Below, in pieces: positions 17,843 through 24,491 of a DNA stretch of 64,000 bases. The notes beneath the pieces were generated by a model. It had not been told where the DNA came from. It searched no databases and saw nothing but the letters and a program-made list of their open reading frames with translations. The first letter of the stretch is position 1. Each line of letters opens with the position of its first letter. This DNA comes from Flavobacterium psychraerolatum (GTDB taxonomy: Bacteria > Bacteroidota > Bacteroidia > Flavobacteriales > Flavobacteriaceae), in contig NZ_JAOQMX010000002.1 of assembly GCF_025960985.1 (NCBI RefSeq), positions 111,757 through 175,756 on the forward strand, written 5' to 3'. The position numbers and the translations under genes were made by a program.

Positions 17843-19159
17843 ATGGAATTAAAAGAAAAATTAGTATCGTCTTTTATGGCGTTTGAAGAACGTGTTGATG
17901 TGCATTCACAACTGCATGACGTGAGAACTTCGGCCATGAAGAACTTTGAAAATAAAGGATTCCCAACCAAAAAAGAGGAAGCTTGGAAATATACCTCACT
18001 AAATGCCATCTTAAAAAATGACTTTACGGTTTTTCCAAAGAGTGATGTAGCAGTTGAATTCAAGGAAGTAAAAAAATACTTCTTGCACGAAATGGATACC
18101 TATAAATTGGTGTTTATTGATGGTGTTTTTAGCTCAAACTTGTCCTCTACAACCCACGAAGGAATCGATGTTTGTTTGATGTCATCGGCATTAAACAAAC
18201 CAAAATATAAAGCAATTATAGACACCTACTTCAATCAAATAGCTAGTAAAGATGAGAGTTTAGCCTCTTTGAATACTGCGTTTGCAAATGAAGGTGCTTA
18301 CATCAATATCCCAAAAAGTAAAGTAGCAGACAAGCCTATCGAAATCATGTATTTCTCAACGGGTAGTGAAGCAGCTTTGATGGTACAACCTCGTAATCTT
18401 GTAATTGTGGGCGAAAATGCTCATGTGCAAATTATTGAACGTCACCAGAGTTTAAGCGAAAATCCTGTACTGACCAATTCGGTTACTGAGATTTATGCAG
18501 AGAAGCGCGCTATTGTTGATTACTATAAGATTCAGAATGACGCTTCCGAAGCTAATTTGGTAGACAGTACGTATGTTTCACAACAAAAAGAGAGTCATGT
18601 ATACGTGCATACTTTTTCGTTTGGTGGAAATATTACTCGTAACAACTTGAATTTTTATCACTTTGGTGAAAATTTGACAAGTACATTAAACGGAATCACG
18701 ATTATTGGTGATAAGCAACATGTTGATCATTATACACTTGTGAATCATGCGCAACCAAATTGCGAAAGTTTTCAAGACTACAAAGGTATTTTCTCTGATC
18801 GCTCTACCGGAGTTTTCAACGGAAAAGTATATGTAGAGAGAGAGGCGCAAAAAACAAATGCTTTTCAAAAAAGTAACAACATTTTGTTGAGTGAAAAAGC
18901 GACGATCAATGCAAAACCGCAATTGGAAATTTTTGCAGATGATGTGAAATGTTCTCACGGTTGTACCGTTGGACAATTGGATGAAACCGCTTTGTTTTAT
19001 ATGCAACAACGTGGTATTCCACAAAAAGAAGCTAAAGCTTTGTTGATGTATGCTTTTTCGAATGCAGTTATCGAAGGAATCAAAATACCTGAATTGAAAC
19101 AACGAATTACCAATATCATCGCTAGTAAATTGGGCGTAAAAATTGGATTTGATTTGTAA
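17843..19159 (+). CDS. sufD: Fe-S assembly protein SufD
   Basis: This 438-residue SufD is a paralogue of SufB and part of the SufBC2D scaffold. Family marks include FPTKKEEAWKYTSL near the N-terminus, a beta-helix core, CSHGCTVGQLDETALFYMQ and the C-terminal RGIPQKEAKALLMYAF. It is the last gene of the operon in this window. No sufS or sufE follows; a terminator and a convergent gene come next. Confidence 0.96.
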   Translation: MELKEKLVSSFMAFEERVDVHSQLHDVRTSAMKNFENKGFPTKKEEAWKYTSLNAILKNDFTVFPKSDVAVEFKEVKKYFLHEMDTYKLVFIDGVFSSNLSSTTHEGIDVCLMSSALNKPKYKAIIDTYFNQIASKDESLASLNTAFANEGAYINIPKSKVADKPIEIMYFSTGSEAALMVQPRNLVIVGENAHVQIIERHQSLSENPVLTNSVTEIYAEKRAIVDYYKIQNDASEANLVDSTYVSQQKESHVYVHTFSFGGNITRNNLNFYHFGENLTSTLNGITIIGDKQHVDHYTLVNHAQPNCESFQDYKGIFSDRSTGVFNGKVYVEREAQKTNAFQKSNNILLSEKATINAKPQLEIFADDVKCSHGCTVGQLDETALFYMQQRGIPQKEAKALLMYAFSNAVIEGIKIPELKQRITNIIASKLGVKIGFDL

Positions 19160-19184
19160 TCAACTCAGTTTATATACAAAACAA

Positions 19185-19214
19185 AAAACCCGATTGTGTG
19201 AGCAATGGGGTTTT
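19185..19214. terminator. Terminator between sufD and DUF4494 gene
   Basis: Arms AAAACCCGATTG and CAATGGGGTTTT pair at 11 of 12 positions around a 6-base loop. It lies between the convergent sufD and DUF4494 genes, with A and T runs on the two sides, so it may work in both directions. Confidence 0.75.
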
Positions 19215-19239
19215 GTTGTATTACAAAGGTTGGAATTTT

Positions 19240-19791
19240 CTAGTTACTAGAAATCTCAGTTTCAAATTCCATATTGTCAATTACTTCTTCTTCAGCAGGA
19301 GCTGGTTTAGACGCTTTGGTTGCGTTAAATTTTTCTAATTGCTCCAATGAGTCCTCTTCACCGCTAAAATACGGGAAAACGTCCATAATTGGTGATTCAT
19401 TGATAGCCGTGATGGCAAATTCACCCATTGTGTTTTGCATCGTGTGCATGGTGTTATCATATGCCTCACGCACATCATTGGCTTGCACTAGAAAATACAT
19501 ATTGGTTTTGCGTTCTTTTCCAGACTCTTCGTCAAAAGCAATCATAGCAATTTTCGACTTAAACCAACGGTCAGAGTTTTCAAAAGGGTGAATCTCGGCA
19601 TAGTTAGCCACTTTGATGTTGGTGATTTTAAATTCTTCACTTACATACGCTGCCATCTCTTCGTTGATTCTTCTTTCCGCTTCGGTATACGAAAGGGCAT
19701 CTACCAAATAAGGTTCTGATGTGACTTTTTGACCACCGTTTTCATCTGTTTTTCTATATTTTATCTTGCATTCAAACCACATTGCACTCAT
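19240..19791 (-). CDS. DUF4494 protein
   Basis: This 183-residue protein is of the DUF4494 type, a Bacteroidota family of unknown function. Recognisable parts are MWFECKIKYRK, YLVDALSYTEAERRI and WFKSKIAMIAFDEESGKE. The last 30 residues are acidic and low complexity. No signal peptide or membrane segment is seen, so it is probably cytosolic. An alternative start four codons in (M of MWF) is likely. Confidence 0.85.
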   Translation of the reverse strand: MSAMWFECKIKYRKTDENGGQKVTSEPYLVDALSYTEAERRINEEMAAYVSEEFKITNIKVANYAEIHPFENSDRWFKSKIAMIAFDEESGKERKTNMYFLVQANDVREAYDNTMHTMQNTMGEFAITAINESPIMDVFPYFSGEEDSLEQLEKFNATKASKPAPAEEEVIDNMEFETEISSN

Positions 19792-19889
19792 CTTGTTCTA
19801 TTTTTTTAAGGAAAACAAAGATAGATTTTATAGGTTAAATAACTAGAATCTAATTCGAATAGATATTCACAATTTCGAAAAATTGACTT

Positions 19890-19950
19890 TTAGCCTGCAC
19901 AAACCTGTACATCATCTTGTTTGAGATTCTGAATTGTCATAAGTATCGTA
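19890..19950 (-). pseudogene. Remnant A: 3' end of an AraC-family regulator
   Basis: The reverse strand encodes MTIQNLKQDDVQVCAG followed by TAA (stop at 19890-19892), almost the same tail as remnant B at 20.7 kb. Upstream of this the frame is lost: a KK-Y segment precedes it, shifted by an apparent 4-base insertion. Only the last part of an AraC C-terminal helix-turn-helix domain remains. Confidence 0.6.
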
Positions 19951-20095
19951 TTTCTTGGAAACATGTAATATGTAACTTAATCTTAGCAACTATTTTTTGT
20001 ACTTGTTATGGCACAATTGTATCTACCTGAATTATAAAAAGACGTAAAATGATACAAATATTTAAAGAATTAGAAGTAAAAGTGTTTTTTGGAAA

Positions 20096-20362
20096 TTAAG
20101 CATAATGTCCTCTGGCAGCGTGCAGTAATATGTTATTTTCGAGGACTTCATAAACAAGTCTGTATTCTTGGTTACTTCTACATGACCAGCATCCTGTTTG
20201 GTTGTGTTTCAGAGCTTCAGGTTTTCCTGTTCCTTCAAAAGGATGCTCTATTAGTTCGTTCAATAAAATAAGTAGTTTTTTTAAGACCGCTTTGTTTCCT
20301 GATTTTTTATGGAATTCAATATCGCTTTTGGCTTGGTTTGAGAAATCTAAGTGATAACTCAT
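20096..20362 (-). CDS. Txe/YoeB-family toxin, second copy
   Basis: This 88-residue YoeB-type toxin is paralogous to the one in the suf operon. It keeps EGTGKPEALK and GHYA but differs in the usual YWSRxIDxEHR segment: here it reads CWSCRSNQEYRLVYE, so the family's WSRR arginine is Cys and the EHR histidine is Tyr. The catalytic-type Glu, Arg and C-terminal His are present, so activity is uncertain rather than excluded. It overlaps the antitoxin stop by one base (TAATG). Confidence 0.82.
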   Translation of the reverse strand: MSYHLDFSNQAKSDIEFHKKSGNKAVLKKLLILLNELIEHPFEGTGKPEALKHNQTGCWSCRSNQEYRLVYEVLENNILLHAARGHYA

Positions 20363-20580
20363 TACAATCCTAAAAAGCTTTGTAAATCTTCTTTTTTGAC
20401 ACGGGTAGACTTACCTTCTTTAAATTCTTGCTTGCTTTTTTCTATTTTTTCTACAAATTCAGGATTATATGGTTGTTCTTTCGAAACTTCAAATTTAATT
20501 TTCAAGGCTTTCATAAAAGCTTTAATTGCTTCTATTTGTACTAAATCCTCTGTGTATACAGTAAAGTTTATAGATTGTAT
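20362..20580 (-). CDS. Antitoxin partner, non-canonical start
   Basis: The frame directly upstream of the toxin encodes QSINFTVYTEDLVQIEAIKA, continuing through PYNPEFV to KEDLQSFLGL, then TAA overlapping the toxin ATG by one base. It is a full-length DUF2683-type antitoxin (about 72 residues). There is no ATG/GTG/TTG at its beginning: the in-frame codons before CAA are ATT (20583-20581) and ATA (20580-20578), preceded by a stop at 20584-20586. Related proteins would start at the ATA position with Met. Either an ATT/ATA start is used, or the start was lost by mutation. The first internal ATG would remove about 23 residues. Confidence 0.7.
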   Translation of the reverse strand: MQSINFTVYTEDLVQIEAIKAFMKALKIKFEVSKEQPYNPEFVEKIEKSKQEFKEGKSTRVKKEDLQSFLGL

Positions 20581-20624
20581 AATTTAAAATTTAGGATGTG
20601 TTTACTTGACTATTAAATGTTACA

Positions 20625-20655
20625 CAAATTTACAAGATTTACAACTGATGCACAA
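20625..20655 (-). promoter_or_regulatory. Promoter of the second toxin-antitoxin pair
   Basis: On the minus strand, TTG (20653-20655) and TAAATTTG (20625-20632) are 20 bases apart, a full Bacteroidota consensus. The -7 box lies about 45 bases upstream of the putative antitoxin start, so the operon still has an intact promoter. Confidence 0.65.
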
Positions 20656-20716
20656 GTTTAAAAATAGGGGTAGATTTTAATTGACTAAATAGCTAATCCT
20701 ATAGTAGTTGATTTAT

Positions 20717-20821
20717 TTAGCCCGCACAAACCTGCACATCATCTCGTTTGAAATTCTGAATTGTCATGTTATACTTCTTTTTAAAGATTTTAGACAAATG
20801 ACTCGAATCAGTGAAGCCCAG
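20717..20821 (-). pseudogene. Remnant B: C-terminal 34 residues of an AraC-family regulator
   Basis: The reverse strand reads LGFTDSSHLSKIFKKKYNMT and continues to VCAG before TAA (20717-20719). This is the end of the second helix-turn-helix of an AraC regulator. Two in-frame stops lie immediately upstream (20822-20827), so the rest of the gene is gone. Its last 16 codons are nearly the same as remnant A on the other side of the toxin-antitoxin pair. Confidence 0.8.
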
Positions 20822-20921
20822 TTACTACGTGGATATTCTACTCCATTAACTATATGCATACTAATTATCACTTTAACATTTTTATAATGTGCAAAGTTTC
20901 CCCACTATAATTTATCATACC

Positions 20922-21063
20922 ACTATACTTTTTATAGTAAAAAATTAATCTGCTAATTATTTAAAATACAATTACTTAAATAAAAGATGCAATACTATAC
21001 TTCATGACCGTTCTTGTGAGTTTTAATTACTATACTTACTTTTGCCACTATAAAAATGATAGT
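20922..21063 (+). promoter_or_regulatory. Promoter and operators of the first nitroreductase operon
   Basis: TTG (21014-21016), 20 bases, TACTTTTG (21037-21044) form a consensus promoter. Three repeat-like sites surround it: ACTATA-N5-TATAGT at 20922-20938, ACTATACTTCATGACCGTT just upstream of the -33 box, and ACTAT-N7-ATAGT at 21047-21063 over the expected transcription start. All three recur in the same order upstream of the nitroreductase at 34.0 kb. The gene next to that copy is an HxlR regulator, the likely binder. Confidence 0.75.
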
Positions 21064-21082
21064 ATAAAAAAATAATAATAAA

Positions 21083-21748
21083 ATGAATTTACAAGAAACA
21101 TTAAACTGGAGATACACCACGAAAGAATTTGATACTACCAAAAAAATATCTGAAACAGATATGGCACAGGTTAAAAATTTATTACGAATGAGTCCCTCAA
21201 GTGTAAACCTGCAACCTTGGCACTTTATAGTTGCTGAAACAACTGAAGGAAAAGCACGTATGACAAAAGGAACCCAAGGTTTTTTTCATTTTAATGAACC
21301 AAAAATAACGAATGCATCAGCAGTTGTATTGTTTTGTTCAAAAACAAGTGAAAGTGCAGATGACGCCTATTTTAATCACCTTTTAGAGGTACAAGATAAA
21401 GACGGAAGATTCCCAAATGATGACATAAAGAAAGGAATGCAAGGAGGAATGAACGCTTTTGCTGACATTCATAAATATGATTTAAAGGATTATCAGCATT
21501 GGATGGAAAAGCAAGTATACCTTAATATTGGTAACTTTTTGTTAGGAGTTGCCACTTTAGGTATCGATGCAACGCCAATGGAAGGTATTGATATAAAAGC
21601 TTTAGATGAAGAATTCGGATTAAGAGCAAAAGGATTCACCTCTTTAGTGGCTGTTTCAATTGGCTACAGAACCGCATCTGATTTTAATTCAACAGAAAAA
21701 ACACCAAAATCTAGATTACCACAAAGTGAAATTATCACTGTAATATAA
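21083..21748 (+). CDS. Oxygen-insensitive NAD(P)H nitroreductase-like flavoprotein
   Basis: This 221-residue NfsB-type nitroreductase has RYTTKEFD near the N-terminus (FMN phosphate contact), SPSSVNLQPWHF and the dimer-interface region MEKQVYLNIGNFLLGVA. It probably reduces nitroaromatics or quinones with NAD(P)H in two-electron steps. It is the first gene of an operon with a quinone oxidoreductase, a cupin and a quinol-monooxygenase-like protein, and is a paralogue of the gene at 34037. Confidence 0.92.
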   Translation: MNLQETLNWRYTTKEFDTTKKISETDMAQVKNLLRMSPSSVNLQPWHFIVAETTEGKARMTKGTQGFFHFNEPKITNASAVVLFCSKTSESADDAYFNHLLEVQDKDGRFPNDDIKKGMQGGMNAFADIHKYDLKDYQHWMEKQVYLNIGNFLLGVATLGIDATPMEGIDIKALDEEFGLRAKGFTSLVAVSIGYRTASDFNSTEKTPKSRLPQSEIITVI

Positions 21749-21766
21749 TTCATAAAAAATACGAAA

Positions 21767-22780
21767 ATGAAAGCAATTGGATATAAAGAAATTTTACCTG
21801 TAGATAATGTAAAATCACTACAAGACGTAACCATAGAAACGCCTAAAGCAACTGGAAGAGATATTCTTGTCGAAATCAAAGCCATCTCCGTAAATCCTGC
21901 TGATTATAAAGTACGTGCCAATATGCCTGCTGATGGCGACAACTGGAAAATCATTGGTTGGGATGCTACCGGAATCGTGAAAGAAGTGGGTGAAAACGTG
22001 ACTTTGTTCCAAGTTGGAGACGAAGTAATGTACGCAGGTGATATCACACGCCAAGGAAGTTATGCCGAATATCAAGTGGTAGACGAGCGCATTGTGGGTA
22101 AAAAACCTTCAAGTTTATCGTATGCAGAAGCTGCTGCTTTGCCATTGACCTCTCTTACCGCTTACGAAATGTTGTTTGACAGATTAGAAGTGGCTAAGGA
22201 TGACTCTAACAAATCAATTTTGGTTATTGGTGCTGCTGGTGGTGTGGGATCAATTTTGGTGCAATTGGCTAAGAAATTGACTAAACTAAAAATTGTCGGA
22301 ACCGCTTCACGCGAAGAAACTACCAATTGGCTAAAAGAACTAGGTGCCGATACGGTTATCAATCACAGCAATAAATTGAGCGAAGAATTCGAAAAATACA
22401 AGCTTGCCGCTCCAGATTATATTGTAAGCTTAAATGCTACCGAACAACATGCTGAAGAAATTGTAAAAGTGATCAAACCACAAGGGAAATTCGGTTTTAT
22501 TGATGATCCAAAATCATTCAACATCATGCCTTTCAAAGCAAAATCGGTTTCTACGCACTGGGAATTTATGTTTACGCGTTCGATGTTTCAAACAGAAGAC
22601 ATGATTGGTCAACACAATATCTTGAACGAAGTAGCCATTTTGATTGACAACGGAACTATTAAAACAACCTTAGGTGAGAATTTCGGAACGATCAACGCCG
22701 AAAACTTGCGTAAAGTGCATGCCTTCTTGGAGACAGGAAAAGCAAAAGGTAAAATTGTTCTAGAAGGTTTTAACAACTAA
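21767..22780 (+). CDS. Zinc-independent alcohol dehydrogenase / quinone oxidoreductase family
   Basis: This 337-residue medium-chain reductase starts 18 bases after the nitroreductase stop. It has the GroES-like N-terminal domain (ISVNPADYKVR) and the Rossmann motif VIGAAGGVGSILVQLAK. It lacks the zinc-ligand pattern of alcohol dehydrogenases and fits the QOR/ZADH1 NADPH:quinone reductase group. It likely detoxifies quinones or enones in the same pathway as its neighbours. Confidence 0.9.
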   Translation: MKAIGYKEILPVDNVKSLQDVTIETPKATGRDILVEIKAISVNPADYKVRANMPADGDNWKIIGWDATGIVKEVGENVTLFQVGDEVMYAGDITRQGSYAEYQVVDERIVGKKPSSLSYAEAAALPLTSLTAYEMLFDRLEVAKDDSNKSILVIGAAGGVGSILVQLAKKLTKLKIVGTASREETTNWLKELGADTVINHSNKLSEEFEKYKLAAPDYIVSLNATEQHAEEIVKVIKPQGKFGFIDDPKSFNIMPFKAKSVSTHWEFMFTRSMFQTEDMIGQHNILNEVAILIDNGTIKTTLGENFGTINAENLRKVHAFLETGKAKGKIVLEGFNN

Positions 22781-22789
22781 TACAAAATA

Positions 22790-23272
22790 ATGAAATTAAA
22801 AATAGCAATCGCAACTGCGGTTTTGATCAGCGCATGTAGCGTTCAAAACACAGCGGCACAAGTAAACACCATAGATTCTGTAGCAACTTCAAAAGTGCAG
22901 CACTTCAATTTTGACAAAATGAAGTCAGAAACTATTGGTGACGGAATTCAGCGCAAGTGGTTTCATGGAGAAAAGGGACAAATGACGCTTTTTAATCTCG
23001 AAAAAGGAGCTCATATTGCGTGGCACAAACACCCAAACGAGCAAATTACCTACATTATGTCGGGTAAGGTCAAAATTAAAACGATCATCGATGGCAAAGA
23101 ACAATTTGTAGAAGTTGGTGCTGGGGAAGTAATTGTTTTCCCCGAAAATGTACCGCATGAATTCTGGGCTTTGGAGCAAACCGTGGATCTAGATGTGCAT
23201 GTACCTGTGCGCGAAGATTGGCTTTCAAAAGAAGTTCCAGATTACTTAAACAAAGCAAAAGCTGATAAATAG
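22790..23272 (+). CDS. Exported cupin-domain protein
   Basis: This 160-residue protein has an N-terminal hydrophobic leader ending about ACSVQNTAAQ, which could be a lipoprotein (Cys16) or a cleaved signal. One cupin domain follows, with the metal-binding motifs WHKHPNEQITYIMSG and FPENVPHEFWALE. It is 9 bases downstream of the quinone reductase gene. The enzymatic role is unknown; small cupins in such operons may be dioxygenases or isomerases. Confidence 0.85.
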   Translation: MKLKIAIATAVLISACSVQNTAAQVNTIDSVATSKVQHFNFDKMKSETIGDGIQRKWFHGEKGQMTLFNLEKGAHIAWHKHPNEQITYIMSGKVKIKTIIDGKEQFVEVGAGEVIVFPENVPHEFWALEQTVDLDVHVPVREDWLSKEVPDYLNKAKADK

Positions 23273-23393
23273 CGATAAAAATGCAGCAGATGGATTGGCT
23301 TTGCTATCCAAATTTAACTGAGAAGAGAACGTTAAATTACACAGTAAAGCCATCTGAAAGCTGTAATTTTGCTACAATAAAAATAAACAAATC

Positions 23394-23684
23394 ATGAGCA
23401 AAATAACTGTTGTGGCTAAAATTGTAGCCAAAGAAGAAAATAGAGAATTGGTTAAAACCGAATTACTAAAACTAGTGGCCAGTAGTGTTCAAGAAGCGGG
23501 TTGTATCAACTACAACTGCCTTCAAGACAATGACGACGCCAATACATTTACAATGTATGAGAACTGGAAAGATGCAGAGGCACTTACTTTACATGCTGCA
23601 ACGCCTCATTATGTAGCGTTCCAAACGGCGGCAAAAGATGCTATTGCCGAATTTGCAGTCAACAAAATGACAATGCTTGCATAA
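23394..23684 (+). CDS. ABM-domain protein (quinol monooxygenase YgiN-like)
   Basis: This 96-residue ferredoxin-fold protein is of the antibiotic biosynthesis monooxygenase type, with typical segments VVAKIVAKEENRE, EAGCINYNCLQD and FTMYENWKDAEAL. YgiN-like members oxidise quinols or bind small aromatic compounds. It is the last gene of the nitroreductase operon, 120 bases after the cupin gene and directly before a terminator. A two-domain relative is in the second nitroreductase operon (35638). Confidence 0.85.
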   Translation: MSKITVVAKIVAKEENRELVKTELLKLVASSVQEAGCINYNCLQDNDDANTFTMYENWKDAEALTLHAATPHYVAFQTAAKDAIAEFAVNKMTMLA

Positions 23685-23710
23685 CTAATACACCATTTAA
23701 TTTGAAAATT

Positions 23711-23759
23711 GAGCTTTTGCGACCAATGTGAATACATGGTCCAAAAGCTCTTTTTTTTT
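23711..23759 (+). terminator. Terminator of the first nitroreductase operon (repeated element)
   Basis: Arms GAGCTTTTG (23711-23719) and CAAAAGCTC (23742-23750), plus an inner GACCA/TGGTC stem, are followed by nine T residues. Most of the hairpin and its 5' flank (ATTTAATTTGAAAA) recur at about 42914-42970 with a few changes, so it is a dispersed terminator-like repeat. Confidence 0.85.
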
Positions 23760-23784
23760 GGTTATAATTTGATGATAGTAGTTT

Positions 23785-23875
23785 TTTTTTGGAGCTATTT
23801 CCAGCTATCCGTTACAATCTTTTGGCAAGGCTGAAAAACGCCTTCCCAAAAGGATTTTCACTTCTATCTGGGCTA
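23785..23875 (+). repeat. 91-bp hairpin repeat, copy 1
   Basis: This segment is matched at 90 of 91 positions by 61894-61984. The centre is a stem, CTTTTGGCAAGGC with GCCTTCCCAAAAG (12 of 13 paired), with an 8-base loop. The outer flanks (CAGCTATCC... and ...CTTCTATCTG) pair imperfectly (about 12 of 18), so the element can fold into one long imperfect hairpin. It sits upstream of the XRE/TrlF/AlbA_2 cassette in the same orientation as copy 2 before the 62-kb cassette. Confidence 0.85.
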
Positions 23876-24224
23876 GGGGTTTTGGGAGTGCAAGGATTTT
23901 TTTTTAACATAATTTCGTTTTGCTCGAATATAGGTAAATGCTTTCATTGTTTTATCTTACATTAGCGTAATGAAAATAGTATGACGTTTGTCACACATAT
24001 TTACCAGAAATTGGGTGGCTTTGTAATGTGTTGTGATACAAATAAATGAGTTGTGCATAATACAGAAAATCGTACTAATAATCAATATTTGAACTAAAAC
24101 ATTCAACCCTAAAACAGCAAATTCATTTTTTTTTAACGCTAATTCCTATACAAAATAACAAAAAAACTTTTTCGTTCACTATTGCCACACGAAATAATAT
24201 ATTATTATTCAATATATTTTTATA
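23876..24224. other. Non-coding leader before the defence-like cassette
   Basis: This A+T-rich stretch lies between the 91-bp repeat and the cassette promoter. There is no convincing ORF. A small palindromic word, GTTTGTCACAC, occurs at about 23986, without clear partner sites. Confidence 0.4.
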
Positions 24225-24253
24225 TTGCAAAAAGATAATTTAATGTATCTTTG
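24225..24253 (+). promoter_or_regulatory. Promoter of the XRE-TrlF-AlbA_2 cassette
   Basis: TTG (24225-24227) and TATCTTTG (24246-24253) are 18 bases apart. The -7 box overlaps a TTG that could otherwise be read as a start codon, which places the real start of the first gene at the ATG 24290. Confidence 0.75.
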
Positions 24254-24289
24254 TGTCTTACAGTACAAAATGTAAAAGAGATAGAATCA

Positions 24290-24487
24290 ATGAATAGAAT
24301 AAAAAAGATTTTAAAAGAACAAGGTCGAACACAAACTTGGCTCGCTGAAAAAATCGGAAAAAGCTATGTGATAGTTACAAACTATTGTAATAACAACTCG
24401 CAACCTAGTATTCAAGTATTGACCGAGATTTCTCAAATTTTGGACGTTGACATAAGAGAACTATTGGTATCAACAAAAGACAATTAG
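24290..24487 (+). CDS. XRE-family helix-turn-helix regulator
   Basis: This 65-residue protein is one HTH domain (MNRIKKILKEQGRTQTWLAE, then ISQILDVDIRELLV). The frame is open further upstream to a TTG at 24251, but that codon lies in the promoter -7 box, so I chose the ATG at 24290. It precedes the ATPase gene by 4 bases and presumably controls the cassette, as small Cro/C-type regulators do for restriction and other defence loci. Confidence 0.88.
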   Translation: MNRIKKILKEQGRTQTWLAEKIGKSYVIVTNYCNNNSQPSIQVLTEISQILDVDIRELLVSTKDN

Positions 24488-24491
24488 TAAA

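Noticed and set aside
20351..20587. Plus-strand open frame opposite the second antitoxin
   Set aside because: The minus strand here encodes a clear antitoxin homologue; the plus-strand frame is a shadow.
23785..23875. Integron attC site
   Set aside because: The element folds as an imperfect hairpin, but I do not see RYYYAAC/GTTRRRY core sites, and no integron integrase is present in the window.
24251..24289. Upstream TTG start for the XRE gene
   Set aside because: The TTG is part of a consensus -7 box (24246-24253), so it cannot be in the transcript.
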